In this document: piece by piece, positions 10,026-18,106 of the stretch | Position numbering within the stretch: position 1 is the first letter of the stretch | Layout: each line of letters begins with the position of its first letter | Source: Janthinobacterium sp. SUN073 | GTDB taxonomy: Bacteria > Pseudomonadota > Gammaproteobacteria > Burkholderiales > Burkholderiaceae_D | Assembly (NCBI RefSeq): GCF_030397665.1 | Contig: NZ_JAPUBT010000004.1 | Coordinates: forward strand, 417,639 to 481,638 | Reading direction: 5' to 3' | Length of the DNA stretch: 64,000 nt | The notes under the pieces: generated by a model | The model's database searches: none | What the model was told of the DNA's origin: nothing | What the model saw: the letters and a program-made list of their open reading frames with translations, nothing else | Translations under genes and position numbers: made by a program

Positions 10026-11057
10026 TTAGCGCGCGAGCCACTGCGCGACTTGCCCGACCCTGTCTGCGACCGTGCCGGACACATCGACGTACGCAATCCC
10101 CCGCCGCGCAAGCTCGTCCCTGTACCACGCATGCTGGCGCGCGCGGAAATCGCCGTCGCGGCGTGTGCCGTCCTGGATGAAGGGAAAGTCGGGCGCGCAC
10201 AGCAGCACCAGGTCGTAACGATGTTCGGCCAGCTGCGCCAGTTCCTGCTCGGCCCTGCCGAACATCTCGACACAGTAAAAATACGTGGTAAGGGGCGACG
10301 TGTCGCAAAACAGCCAGCGCCGCGCAGCCAAGAGCGCCTGCGCTTCGCGGCGCAACTGTTCCCTGCCGATGTTCAGCAGATCGTCGTAGTGCAAAATGCC
10401 ATCCTGGCTTTCCCACAGCTCGCGGCCATACTCGGCCACCCAGCCGGTATCGAAATGCGCTGCCAGCGCGGCGGCCAGGGTCGTCTTGCCGCTCGATTCG
10501 CCCCCCAGCACGCAGACACGCGTGACAAAGTCGGCGCGCACGACGGGCGACAGGAAGGCGCTGTGGGCCTGCGGGTCTTGCCTGACCCGCGTTCCGGACA
10601 CGGGCACCAGCGTTCTCGCCTGGTCCACGCTGACATGCGCCACCGCTCCCATCGCGTAATGCCTTTCCAGCACACGCGCAAAGCCGGGACCGTAATCCTC
10701 GCTGCTGAACACCGCATCGACGGGCAGGTCCAGCACCGTCCAGCACAGCCAGCCCATGAAGTGGCGATGCGCATCGCCCTCATCGTCGTTGTGCGGCAGC
10801 GGATGCGCAGGCACGCCACGCGCCGCGCACAGGGCGGCCAGGCGGGCATCGTCGAGCACCACGACCGCCGCCTGCGGGAAGCGAGCGCGCAGCCAGGTTT
10901 CCCGGCGCGCCGGTTCCAGGCCGGGAAATTCAGGCCTGGTGTAGCTGACCACCAGCAGCTCCTCGCACCCGTCCGTGGCGCGCTGTATCAATAGTTCATG
11001 GCCCAGGTGCAGCGGGCAGAATTTGCCCACCACGAGGCCGCGTTTATAAAGGTTCAT
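10026..11057 (-). CDS. nadR: NadR-type NMN adenylyltransferase / ribosylnicotinamide kinase
   Basis: A 343-residue two-domain enzyme of NAD salvage. The N-terminal nucleotidyltransferase domain (about 1-165) has the HxGH motif as HLGH and the ISxTxxR-like segment VSGTRVR. The C-terminal kinase domain starts with the P-loop GGESSGKTTL. Together these make NMN from nicotinamide riboside and NAD from NMN. The helix-turn-helix repressor domain of enterobacterial NadR is absent. Its ATG overlaps the stop of the upstream AMP-ligase-like gene as ATGA, so the two are translationally coupled, an unusual partnership for a NAD salvage enzyme. Confidence 0.88.
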   Translation of the reverse strand: MNLYKRGLVVGKFCPLHLGHELLIQRATDGCEELLVVSYTRPEFPGLEPARRETWLRARFPQAAVVVLDDARLAALCAARGVPAHPLPHNDDEGDAHRHFMGWLCWTVLDLPVDAVFSSEDYGPGFARVLERHYAMGAVAHVSVDQARTLVPVSGTRVRQDPQAHSAFLSPVVRADFVTRVCVLGGESSGKTTLAAALAAHFDTGWVAEYGRELWESQDGILHYDDLLNIGREQLRREAQALLAARRWLFCDTSPLTTYFYCVEMFGRAEQELAQLAEHRYDLVLLCAPDFPFIQDGTRRDGDFRARQHAWYRDELARRGIAYVDVSGTVADRVGQVAQWLAR

Positions 11058-12433
11058 GCCACTGCTTCCCGCAAATCCGAGGTGTATTGAATGATCTTGT
11101 CTTCCGCCAGCAAGGTGTCGACCGTGACGGCGCCGAAAAAAGGCGCCAGCAAGGTGCGCGCCTGGTCAGCCTGCGGCATGGCGCCCGGCGCCAGGCGCAG
11201 CACGACGCCGCCATCGCCATGCTGGTGCACGCCGAACAGGGCGATGGCCAGCGGCTTCAAGGCGTGCGTGATGTCGATATTGTTGATCCATTCGCCCTTG
11301 ATCGTCCTGTAGCGCAAGGGGCTGCGGCCCGCCAGGCCCACCAGCACGGGGCCGTGCGGGCCGTGCGCCAGCGAGGCGTAATCGCCCGTGCGGTAGCGCA
11401 CCAGGGGCAGGCAAAAGTTAAAGCCGCCCGTCACGGTGATTTCGCCGCGCTCCCCATCTGCCACGGCCTTGCCTTCAGCATCGAGGATTTCCACATACAG
11501 CCGGTGCTGCAGCAGCACATGGCCGCCCGCCCGCTCGTCGTAGACGGCGACCGGACCCACTTCATTGAGCGAATAGATGTCGAGCACGGGACAACCGAAA
11601 CGCTGTTCCAGGCGCGCGCGCATGCCGGGCAACAGCATCATCGAGACGGACAGCAGCGCGGCCGGCTTGTGCGTCATGGGCAGGGTCAGCAGCTCGACAA
11701 ACGAGATGGGGTCGCCCGCGATCAGTTCGGGCGCCATGGCATCCAGATAGCGCGCGCGGTCTTCAGGTTGACGCCAGTCGTCCGGGTGCAGATTGATCTT
11801 CGCCAGGCCCGATTCGTCCATCGTGGGCGTGACGGAAACGTAGGTAAAGCAGCGGCGCTGGTGCCCCAGCAGCATGACGCCCACCTGCCCCGCGCCATGG
11901 CGCAAGGTCACGCCAAAGCGGCGCAGCGCACGCTTGTGGAAAGCCAGGTAGCGCCCCGCCACCAGCGGGTGCGAAGCGATCAGCAGCGGGTGGCCCGTAG
12001 TGCCCGTGGTCTGGAAATTGATCATGCGCGCCAGGTCCGCATCGTCGGGCACGAAGGAGGCGATATCGTGCGCCAGTTCGGCGCGGCTGATGGGTGCCAC
12101 GTCCGCCAGGCGCGCGGGAGGCGAACCGCAGGCGCGGTAATGCGGCACCGTGGCATAAGTCGCCTTGAGAAAAGCCGGCAGCCAGGATGGCGGCGCGGCG
12201 GCGCTCCAAGCGACTACCGCGTCCATGACTTCCTGCTCATAATCGCGCAGTGCTTCAACCTCCCCTGCCTGCAGCTTGTTGCCGCTGCGGTTGCGGTACT
12301 GGGGCGCCGCGGGATGGCTGCGCAGTGTTGCCAGCATGCGCGCGCCCGCCGGCGTCAGGGTGGGACAGTAATCGAGGTCCGATTCCCAGGCGCCGCCCGG
12401 CAGATGGACGTCAGGTTTGCCAGCGAGCGTCAT
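11054..12433 (-). CDS. AMP-binding ligase-like protein (phenylacetate-CoA ligase / F390 synthetase type)
   Basis: A 459-residue member of the adenylating enzyme superfamily, closest in character to the PaaK/F390-synthetase branch. The phosphate-loop motif is FQTTGTTGHP, followed by YSLNEVGPVAVYD in place of the usual YGxTE signature, and GEITVTGG with the Asp of YRTGDYASL. The acyl substrate is unknown. Both ends overlap their neighbours by ATGA (upstream unknown gene at 12430, downstream nadR at 11057), giving a tightly coupled three-gene operon. An adenylating enzyme coupled to a NAD-forming enzyme could hint at NMN/NAD chemistry, but this is speculation. Confidence 0.75.
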   Translation of the reverse strand: MTLAGKPDVHLPGGAWESDLDYCPTLTPAGARMLATLRSHPAAPQYRNRSGNKLQAGEVEALRDYEQEVMDAVVAWSAAAPPSWLPAFLKATYATVPHYRACGSPPARLADVAPISRAELAHDIASFVPDDADLARMINFQTTGTTGHPLLIASHPLVAGRYLAFHKRALRRFGVTLRHGAGQVGVMLLGHQRRCFTYVSVTPTMDESGLAKINLHPDDWRQPEDRARYLDAMAPELIAGDPISFVELLTLPMTHKPAALLSVSMMLLPGMRARLEQRFGCPVLDIYSLNEVGPVAVYDERAGGHVLLQHRLYVEILDAEGKAVADGERGEITVTGGFNFCLPLVRYRTGDYASLAHGPHGPVLVGLAGRSPLRYRTIKGEWINNIDITHALKPLAIALFGVHQHGDGGVVLRLAPGAMPQADQARTLLAPFFGAVTVDTLLAEDKIIQYTSDLREAVA

Positions 12434-13023
12434 TCGCGCGACCACTTGTCGGCCGATTCCTCGGCCGCCTTCTTCGCCAGCGCCTCGCGGATTTCCCGCG
12501 CGCGCTGCTCGGCCAGCCGGCTCGCTTCGAGCAGGCGGCGGCGCTCCGTGCCACTGATGGCGGACAATCTGTCCGTGGCTTGCGCCACGCTTTCATCGCG
12601 GGGCCGAAAGCCCAGGCGCGCCAGCACGATGCGCGCCAGTTCCTCGCGCCGCTCCGGGTCTTGCGTGAACTGGTGGGCGGGCGTACTGGCGGCAAGTTCG
12701 CGCGCCGCCTCGCCCAGCACCTGCAGTAGATCATGCTGCGGCAACTGCTGGCCGATGAACCAGTCGTCGGCCAGCAGCCAGCACAGGATCATCGCCAGCG
12801 CCAGCCGGTTGCGGTCGGCCTTCACTTGCGCGCCGATAAAACCCTGCAGTGACGCGGCCGGCGCGCGCGCGCCATGCAGCAGCAAAATATCGTTGACCAG
12901 CGCAGCCACCGCCACCGCCTGCGCATTGACGACACCGGCGATGCGGGGCTCGGCGAGGAATTCGACGGGGGTGTCGGCCAGGCGGTGGGTCAGGGTTTCG
13001 AGCAATGGGCCAGGAGTATTCAT
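12430..13023 (-). CDS. Conserved-looking protein of unknown function, first gene of the nadR operon
   Basis: I do not recognise this 197-residue protein. It is mostly helical, with a hydrophobic stretch around LALAMILCWLLADDWFIG (about residues 80-100), too mixed to be a clear transmembrane segment. It ends in a long charged helix rich in Arg, Glu and Ala (LLEASRLAEQRAREIREA) that could form a coiled coil. ATG 13023 was preferred over an in-frame start nine codons upstream. The stop overlaps the AMP-ligase-like start as ATGA. It lies downstream of the MoxR/VWA operon, separated by a palindromic repeat. Confidence 0.6.
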   Translation of the reverse strand: MNTPGPLLETLTHRLADTPVEFLAEPRIAGVVNAQAVAVAALVNDILLLHGARAPAASLQGFIGAQVKADRNRLALAMILCWLLADDWFIGQQLPQHDLLQVLGEAARELAASTPAHQFTQDPERREELARIVLARLGFRPRDESVAQATDRLSAISGTERRRLLEASRLAEQRAREIREALAKKAAEESADKWSRE

Positions 13024-13062
13024 CGTTTTGCTTTGAAATTCCAACCCCAAAATGCAACTGCC

Positions 13063-13128
13063 GGGGTCGGTTCCTTCAGAATCGCAATACGGTCCATTGG
13101 ACCGTATTGCCCCTGAGGGTCCGACCCC
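13063..13128. repeat. Dispersed nested-palindrome repeat, copy A
   Basis: Outer arms GGGGTCGG (13063) and CCGACCCC (13121) enclose a perfect inner stem of 12+12 bases with a 3-base loop at 13084-13110. The same design recurs at 17993-18058, and a shortened form at 39756-39782. It separates the VWA gene from the next operon and could act as a transcription terminator or mRNA-stabilising hairpin. No poly-T tract adjoins it. Confidence 0.8.
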
Positions 13129-13149
13129 AGGTTTAGACGTTGGGGTAAT

Positions 13150-14919
13150 TTATACATAATGCCTGCGGCTGAACGCCCGCGCAAAGTCCAGCAAGTCCTC
13201 GTAGCGCTCGACGGCGTGGATGTCCCAGCCCTGTTCGCGGCGTGCGCGCTTCAAATCGTCATAGGTTTGCCGCAGCCACTTGTTGGCCGCCGCGCCATCC
13301 CAGTCGCGCTCCAGGTTCAATGCCATGGTGCCGCCCGCGCCGCCCTGGGCCAGCGCTTTCGCCGAGATATCCCAGCCGCTGTTGCCCAGTTCATCATTAT
13401 CGAACATGGTGGTGATGCCATCGTCGGAAATCATCAAAATGTGCGCGGGCCGCTCGCGCTTGCCCGCATAGGTCTGGCGCAGGCGGTGGATGGGAAAGCA
13501 CGTGCCGCCGCCAAAGAATTCCGTCAGCACGCCCAGGATCATGTCTTCATCGCGCACAAAGCCGGGCGTCTGCATCACCTCGTTCTTGCCGCTCCACAGG
13601 GTCACCTGCACTTTCGCGCCAGCGCGCAGGGCGGACAAGGCGATGACGGCGCCGGCCAGGGTCAGGAACGAGGTGTGTGCCTGCGGGTTCGGCATGGAAC
13701 CGGAACTGTCCACGTACATGTCCAGGTCGACGGGCACGGCGTCGATGGCGCGCGCCGGTTCGCGGCCATATACGCGGCGCACGGTGGTCACGCCCGGCAC
13801 GGGGCGCGGCGACTGCATCACGGACTGCAGCCAGTCGATATCTTCCAGCGGGTCGCCGATTTCCCATGGCTCCAGCCCTTCCATCTGCGGTTCCTGCGAC
13901 TCGGGCGCGGGGCGGCTGGGGAACGCCACCAGATGCGGCAAGGCCCGCTCGCGGTAATAGCGGATGGCGATTTCATGGTCGCTCAGGTCCACGCCCGAGG
14001 CCCTCAAAATATCGCCCAGTTCGAACGGTTCGCGCAGTTGCCCGCCACCCGATCTGGCAGGCGCCTCGGCCGGCGGCTCCTCGCCATCGAGGCCGGAGAT
14101 GCGTTTGTCGTGCACGGGATGGATGGCGCCGCCCTCCTCATCATCCTCGATCTGCTGCGCGCCGTAGGTCTGGCAGCCCCTGGCCGCGTCGCGCGTGTCG
14201 AGAAGGTAGCGACTCGGGCTCAAGGCATCCGTATCCTCGACCAGGTAAGGCAGCAGCAAGGTGGCGAAGCGCCCCGCCGCCAGCATCCAGTCGTTCGCAT
14301 ACACGCGTATCAGGCGCGCGCCCAGCCAGGCATCCGTGTCCAGGCGCTCGTCGGCGTGCTCACCGCCGCCCAATTCTCCCTTTTCCAGCTGCCACAGGTT
14401 TTCATAGATGCGCATGTACAGGGTCCACACGCCACCGCTCTTAGCATCAGCTTGCGCCGTGCGCCCCTGCTGCAGCTTGCGGTAGATGTCGGCCATGCGC
14501 AAATTCGCCTGGCGCTGCAGACGGTCGTTGATGAACAGGTCCGTGTACAGGTTGGCCACCATGGGCGCGTGCTGCTCCAGGGTCGGCAAGGCGCGGCGCA
14601 TGCGCGCCAGCAGGCGGAACTGGTCACTGGCGCTGCCCGGCGCGAGGATGTGGTGGCCGATTTCATGCGCGAGGATTTCCAGCGCATAGCCGTCCAGGCC
14701 CAGTTCCGTCACCAGCGGCAAATCCACCACCACGCTCTGGTCCAGCAAACGGATCATGGCAAAGCTGCCGGACAGCCCCTGCTTGCCGGCCTCGACGCGG
14801 CTGGCGCACAGATTCGGGTCGCGCAGGCGCGTAAATTTGCTCCACACGGCCAGGGCCTCGGGCCATGCGGCGCGCCAGCTGTCGATCAGCGCGGTGTCGG
14901 CGGTCTCGGTCTTTTTCAT
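13150..14919 (-). CDS. Metallopeptidase-like / VWA domain protein (DUF2201-type partner of MoxR)
   Basis: A 589-residue protein with two recognisable parts. The N-terminal region contains HEIGHH (85-90), a zinc metallopeptidase HExxH motif. The C-terminal region (about 390-589) is a von Willebrand A domain with an intact metal site DSSGSM and conserved downstream Thr/Asp positions (GGGTCF, MISDDG). The middle is acidic and variable. This matches the DUF2201 layout (putative metallopeptidase plus VWA-like domain). VWA proteins of this class work with a MoxR-type AAA+ ATPase, and one is encoded upstream in the same operon. ATG 14919 overlaps the preceding stop as ATGA. Whether peptidase activity exists is unknown. 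Confidence 0.8.
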   Translation of the reverse strand: MKKTETADTALIDSWRAAWPEALAVWSKFTRLRDPNLCASRVEAGKQGLSGSFAMIRLLDQSVVVDLPLVTELGLDGYALEILAHEIGHHILAPGSASDQFRLLARMRRALPTLEQHAPMVANLYTDLFINDRLQRQANLRMADIYRKLQQGRTAQADAKSGGVWTLYMRIYENLWQLEKGELGGGEHADERLDTDAWLGARLIRVYANDWMLAAGRFATLLLPYLVEDTDALSPSRYLLDTRDAARGCQTYGAQQIEDDEEGGAIHPVHDKRISGLDGEEPPAEAPARSGGGQLREPFELGDILRASGVDLSDHEIAIRYYRERALPHLVAFPSRPAPESQEPQMEGLEPWEIGDPLEDIDWLQSVMQSPRPVPGVTTVRRVYGREPARAIDAVPVDLDMYVDSSGSMPNPQAHTSFLTLAGAVIALSALRAGAKVQVTLWSGKNEVMQTPGFVRDEDMILGVLTEFFGGGTCFPIHRLRQTYAGKRERPAHILMISDDGITTMFDNDELGNSGWDISAKALAQGGAGGTMALNLERDWDGAAANKWLRQTYDDLKRARREQGWDIHAVERYEDLLDFARAFSRRHYV

Positions 14920-15887
14920 GCGAGCGGCAGCAGGCGGATCGCGTGCGTCCACGGCGACGTGATGGCCAGCGTGTGTGCATTCGCGGCAAGCGCGATGTCG
15001 CCGGCCGGCAGGTCGAGCACGATGCTGCGCGCGCCGATATGCACGGTCGCGCCATCGAGGCGCACGTCCGCCGGCAAGCCGGTAGTCGCCTGCTCAAACT
15101 CCTGCGCCGTGGCGCCATGCAGCACGGCGCCATAGGCATCGGCCACCAGCAGATAATGACGTTCGCCGCTGCGCACGACAAAACCATCGTTTGTGGCACA
15201 CACCTGGGGCGGCGTGCCGAAGTCGCCACCGAGGCCGCTGAAGCTGCCGAACTCCCTGCCGTCCGCATTGCCGCGCCACGGATTCGCCATCAGCTGCGCA
15301 TGCACCTGCGGCCAATGCGCACCGGGCTCGCCAAAGGCGGCCAGCGCCAAGGCGGGCGGCAAGGTGTCGGCGGCGGCCAGCGCGCCCTGGCGAAAATGCG
15401 CGACACCGGCGCGCCAGGCCAGCACCTGGCCCACGGCGCGCAGCTGCGCCAGCGTGGCGATCTGCGCTGCCAGGGCGGCCAGCTCGCGCTGCCACTGCGC
15501 GGGCCGCGCGCCCGCCACGGAGGCTAGGTGGAGGGCGGCATTACTGAGCATGCCCAGCACCTCGACGGGGGCCGTCGCCAGCAGCGGAGAAAACTGCGGT
15601 GCGAGTTCGCGCCAGACGGTATTGACGAAAGGGTTTTTCGCGGCCGGACCGGCCAGGCCATGACCCACCAGTTCCAGGGCCATGTCGTAGGCGGCCAGGG
15701 TCGCGCCGCCCACGCGCTCGGGCGCATCGGCGGCCACGGCCACCACCAGCGGATCGACACCATCGAGTAAAAAGGCGCCGAAGGCGGCCATGTCGAGCGA
15801 GGGAAAGCGCCGGCGCGCTTCCGCCGCGCGCGCATTGAACTGGGCGCGGCCGCTGGCGAGTATCGAGGCAAAGACAGGAGAGATCAT
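14916..15887 (-). CDS. Uncharacterised protein in MoxR-VWA operon
   Basis: A 323-residue protein that I cannot assign. The N-terminal two thirds is Ala/Leu-rich and helical (possible helical repeats). The C-terminal ~120 residues look beta-rich and Gly-rich (GSFSGLGGDFGTPPQV, then alternating hydrophobic strands). There is no signal peptide or clear transmembrane helix. ATG 15887 was chosen over GTG 15893 because a GAGGAG ribosome site lies five bases upstream of the ATG and would overlap the GTG. It sits between the 157-residue unknown and the metallopeptidase/VWA gene and is coupled to the latter by an ATGA overlap. Confidence 0.65.
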   Translation of the reverse strand: MISPVFASILASGRAQFNARAAEARRRFPSLDMAAFGAFLLDGVDPLVVAVAADAPERVGGATLAAYDMALELVGHGLAGPAAKNPFVNTVWRELAPQFSPLLATAPVEVLGMLSNAALHLASVAGARPAQWQRELAALAAQIATLAQLRAVGQVLAWRAGVAHFRQGALAAADTLPPALALAAFGEPGAHWPQVHAQLMANPWRGNADGREFGSFSGLGGDFGTPPQVCATNDGFVVRSGERHYLLVADAYGAVLHGATAQEFEQATTGLPADVRLDGATVHIGARSIVLDLPAGDIALAANAHTLAITSPWTHAIRLLPLA

Positions 15888-15896
15888 CGCCACTCC

Positions 15897-16370
15897 TCAG
15901 TCGCTGTGCGAAAAGTGCAGCAGATAGCGTTCATCCCCCAGTTCGAACGCGATCTCGTCCCAATGAATCGCATACCAAAAACCGGAGGGCGGCGTCATCG
16001 TCACGGCGTGCAGGGAAAACCCGCCCAGCGCGTCGTCGAGCGACTCCAGGAAGGCAGCCACCAGCTGCGCGCGAAAGCGCCCGGGTGGCGCCGCCTGCAT
16101 GTGCCGCGACGAGAAAAACCAGCGCTGGCAGACCTGTTCCAGGTGCGCGCGCCCGCACGGCGCCGGCTCGATGTGCCACAAGGCCGCCGGCAAGTCACGG
16201 GCGGGGTCGATGACGTTCAGGGCATAATCTTCGACGCGCAAGCCCAGCGCCGTGGCGAGATCGGGCGCATCGGGCAGGCGCCGCAACTCGTAGCTCGCGC
16301 ACAGGTCGCTCGCTTCTCCATTGAGTATGGCCAGCGCTTCCAGGAAGCCTTGACAATGCTGGATACTCAT
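15897..16370 (-). CDS. Small uncharacterised protein in MoxR-VWA operon
   Basis: A 157-residue protein of unknown function. It has a mixed alpha/beta look, no signal peptide and no transmembrane segment. A Trp/Phe-rich C-terminal part (SGFWYAIHWDEIAFEL) may form a beta-sheet core. Its start overlaps the MoxR stop by four bases (ATGA), and its stop lies ten bases from the next gene's start. Its stoichiometry is therefore probably tied to the ATPase, and an adaptor or substrate role for the MoxR/VWA pair is the simplest guess. Confidence 0.65.
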   Translation of the reverse strand: MSIQHCQGFLEALAILNGEASDLCASYELRRLPDAPDLATALGLRVEDYALNVIDPARDLPAALWHIEPAPCGRAHLEQVCQRWFFSSRHMQAAPPGRFRAQLVAAFLESLDDALGGFSLHAVTMTPPSGFWYAIHWDEIAFELGDERYLLHFSHSD

Positions 16371-17947
16371 TGCGAACGCAGCCAGTTGCGGTAATTCGTA
16401 TAGCGCTGGTGCAGGTATTTCAATTTCAGCAGATCGTCATACAGGGGACCATACAGCTTGCGCCCTTTCGTGCGTTCGCCGATCAGCTTTTCGATGCGGT
16501 TGAGGCGCGCCAGGGTTTCGCGTTCGCTGACGCCATCGAGGCCCAGGTCGAATTCGGCCGACAGCACGCCGACCGGGTCGTCGCGGTCCAGGTCCAGGCG
16601 GTTGAATTCATCGTTGGACAAATCGAACAAACGGCGCAGCCAGCCCAGTCTGTCGCTGCGGTAGGCGGCGTTTTCCGGCAGCGCGAAGAATGGCGCGTCT
16701 GGGTCCGGCTGCAGCTTGTTGTGCAGCACAAACGGCAGCACCTGGCGCAAGTCTTCCAGCTCCACTTCACCGTTACCGCGAAAATACGCCATGGCCTTGG
16801 CGTAGATCATGAGCGCCATCAGGGTGCGCACGGAGATGCCATTCAAGGTCTGGCAACCGAGATCCTTCAGGCGGTCGCGCCCATTGTCGGCCGCCTGCGC
16901 GGCGCCCCGGTCGGCGCCGGCCAGGCGGGCCGTATCCTTGGTCATGTATTCGAACTGGCCGCCCGCCGTCTCGAACAGCTCGAACTGGCTGGCGAAAAAT
17001 TCCAGGCGGCGCCGCACGGCGGCCGGTATGCCTACCTGGCGGATCGCCTCGCCGATCTGGTCAACTTCCCCTTCCGTGAAGATGATATCGGGCGGCACCA
17101 GCTCTTCGGGCCGCAGGTTTTCTTCCACACGCAGCAGCAGCTCGTTCAGGAAGCGCGGGTTGAAGGCCAGCGCCTGCACCGTCACGTCGACCCGGTCGCG
17201 CAGCGCTTCGATCACCTGGTAGGTGCCGCCGCCCTGGTCGTCGTTGGCCGTCAGATACCAGGCCGCTTCCGGGCACTCGTAAATATGGTTCAGCACTTCC
17301 GCGTAATTGTCGCCCATGACGGTCAGCAGCGCGCTTTGCGTGCGCGTGGGGATGCGGTTGTATTCATCGACAATCTTCACGCGCATGCCCAGCCAGGCGC
17401 GCCAGGCGATGCGGATATCGTCCATGCTTTGCGCGTTGACCAGGTCCGCCGGCAGCGGGTTGCCCAGCAAGTCGGCCACCGTCATTTGCGGGTGACCGTG
17501 CTGCATGGCGCGCTTGACTTCCTTGACGGTGGAGCCGGCCAGCACGCCCATCAGCAAGGCGCTGGCCGTCTTGCCCCGTCCCGGCCCGCCGACGAACAGG
17601 CATTTGCGGCGCGTGGCAAACGTCAGCAGCGGCAGCAAAATAAAACTCGAATAGCTTTGCGCCGACGGCAGATTCAGGGTGCGGCGGCTGTCGCCCACGG
17701 AGTACGTCTGCGACGGGCCATCGTTGTATTCGATGTCGTAATGGGGACTGATGATGGCGTGATTGACGATCCAGAAATACGCCTGGCGCAGCTTTTCATC
17801 GAAAGGCCGCGCTGCCGCCTCGCCTTCCGCTCCCAGCGCGATGGGGCCCTGGTACAGGTCCGCCACATCGAACTGCCGCGCGGCAGGCGCGGACTTGGGT
17901 TTGGTGGGGGCCTGGGAGATGCGCTGGAACAGGTTGAAGGGGGACAT
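16367..17947 (-). CDS. MoxR-type AAA+ ATPase
   Basis: A 526-residue AAA+ protein, longer than typical MoxR (about 330), with N- and C-terminal extensions. Walker A is GGPGRGKTAS (about 120-129), Walker B is KIVDEYNR (about 190-197), and sensor 1 is YLTANDD. MoxR proteins act as chaperone-like ATPases for maturation or activation of partner complexes and are usually paired with VWA-domain proteins. Here a VWA/metallopeptidase-like protein is three genes downstream in one overlapping operon. The gene is preceded by a second copy of the nested-palindrome repeat, so transcription probably starts within about 150 bases upstream. Confidence 0.88.
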   Translation of the reverse strand: MSPFNLFQRISQAPTKPKSAPAARQFDVADLYQGPIALGAEGEAAARPFDEKLRQAYFWIVNHAIISPHYDIEYNDGPSQTYSVGDSRRTLNLPSAQSYSSFILLPLLTFATRRKCLFVGGPGRGKTASALLMGVLAGSTVKEVKRAMQHGHPQMTVADLLGNPLPADLVNAQSMDDIRIAWRAWLGMRVKIVDEYNRIPTRTQSALLTVMGDNYAEVLNHIYECPEAAWYLTANDDQGGGTYQVIEALRDRVDVTVQALAFNPRFLNELLLRVEENLRPEELVPPDIIFTEGEVDQIGEAIRQVGIPAAVRRRLEFFASQFELFETAGGQFEYMTKDTARLAGADRGAAQAADNGRDRLKDLGCQTLNGISVRTLMALMIYAKAMAYFRGNGEVELEDLRQVLPFVLHNKLQPDPDAPFFALPENAAYRSDRLGWLRRLFDLSNDEFNRLDLDRDDPVGVLSAEFDLGLDGVSERETLARLNRIEKLIGERTKGRKLYGPLYDDLLKLKYLHQRYTNYRNWLRSQ

Positions 17948-17992
17948 GGTGATTCTCAGAAAGGCAGCGAGTCAAACCCTAAGCCAAGGACT

Positions 17993-18058
17993 GGGGTCGG
18001 ACCCTCAGGGGGAATGCAGTCCAATGGACTGCATTCCAATCCCTTTGGGTCCGACCCC
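17993..18058. repeat. Dispersed nested-palindrome repeat, copy B
   Basis: The outer arms GGGGTCGG and CCGACCCC are identical to copy A. The inner perfect 12+12 stem (18011-18037) has different bases from copy A yet still pairs fully, so the stem covaries. That points to selection on the hairpin rather than on the sequence. It lies between the end of the ABC permease gene and the MoxR start. Confidence 0.82.
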
Positions 18059-18106
18059 GGCATTTCGCAGGGGTTACGGAAACGAAATTATTGCATATCG
18101 TTCCCA

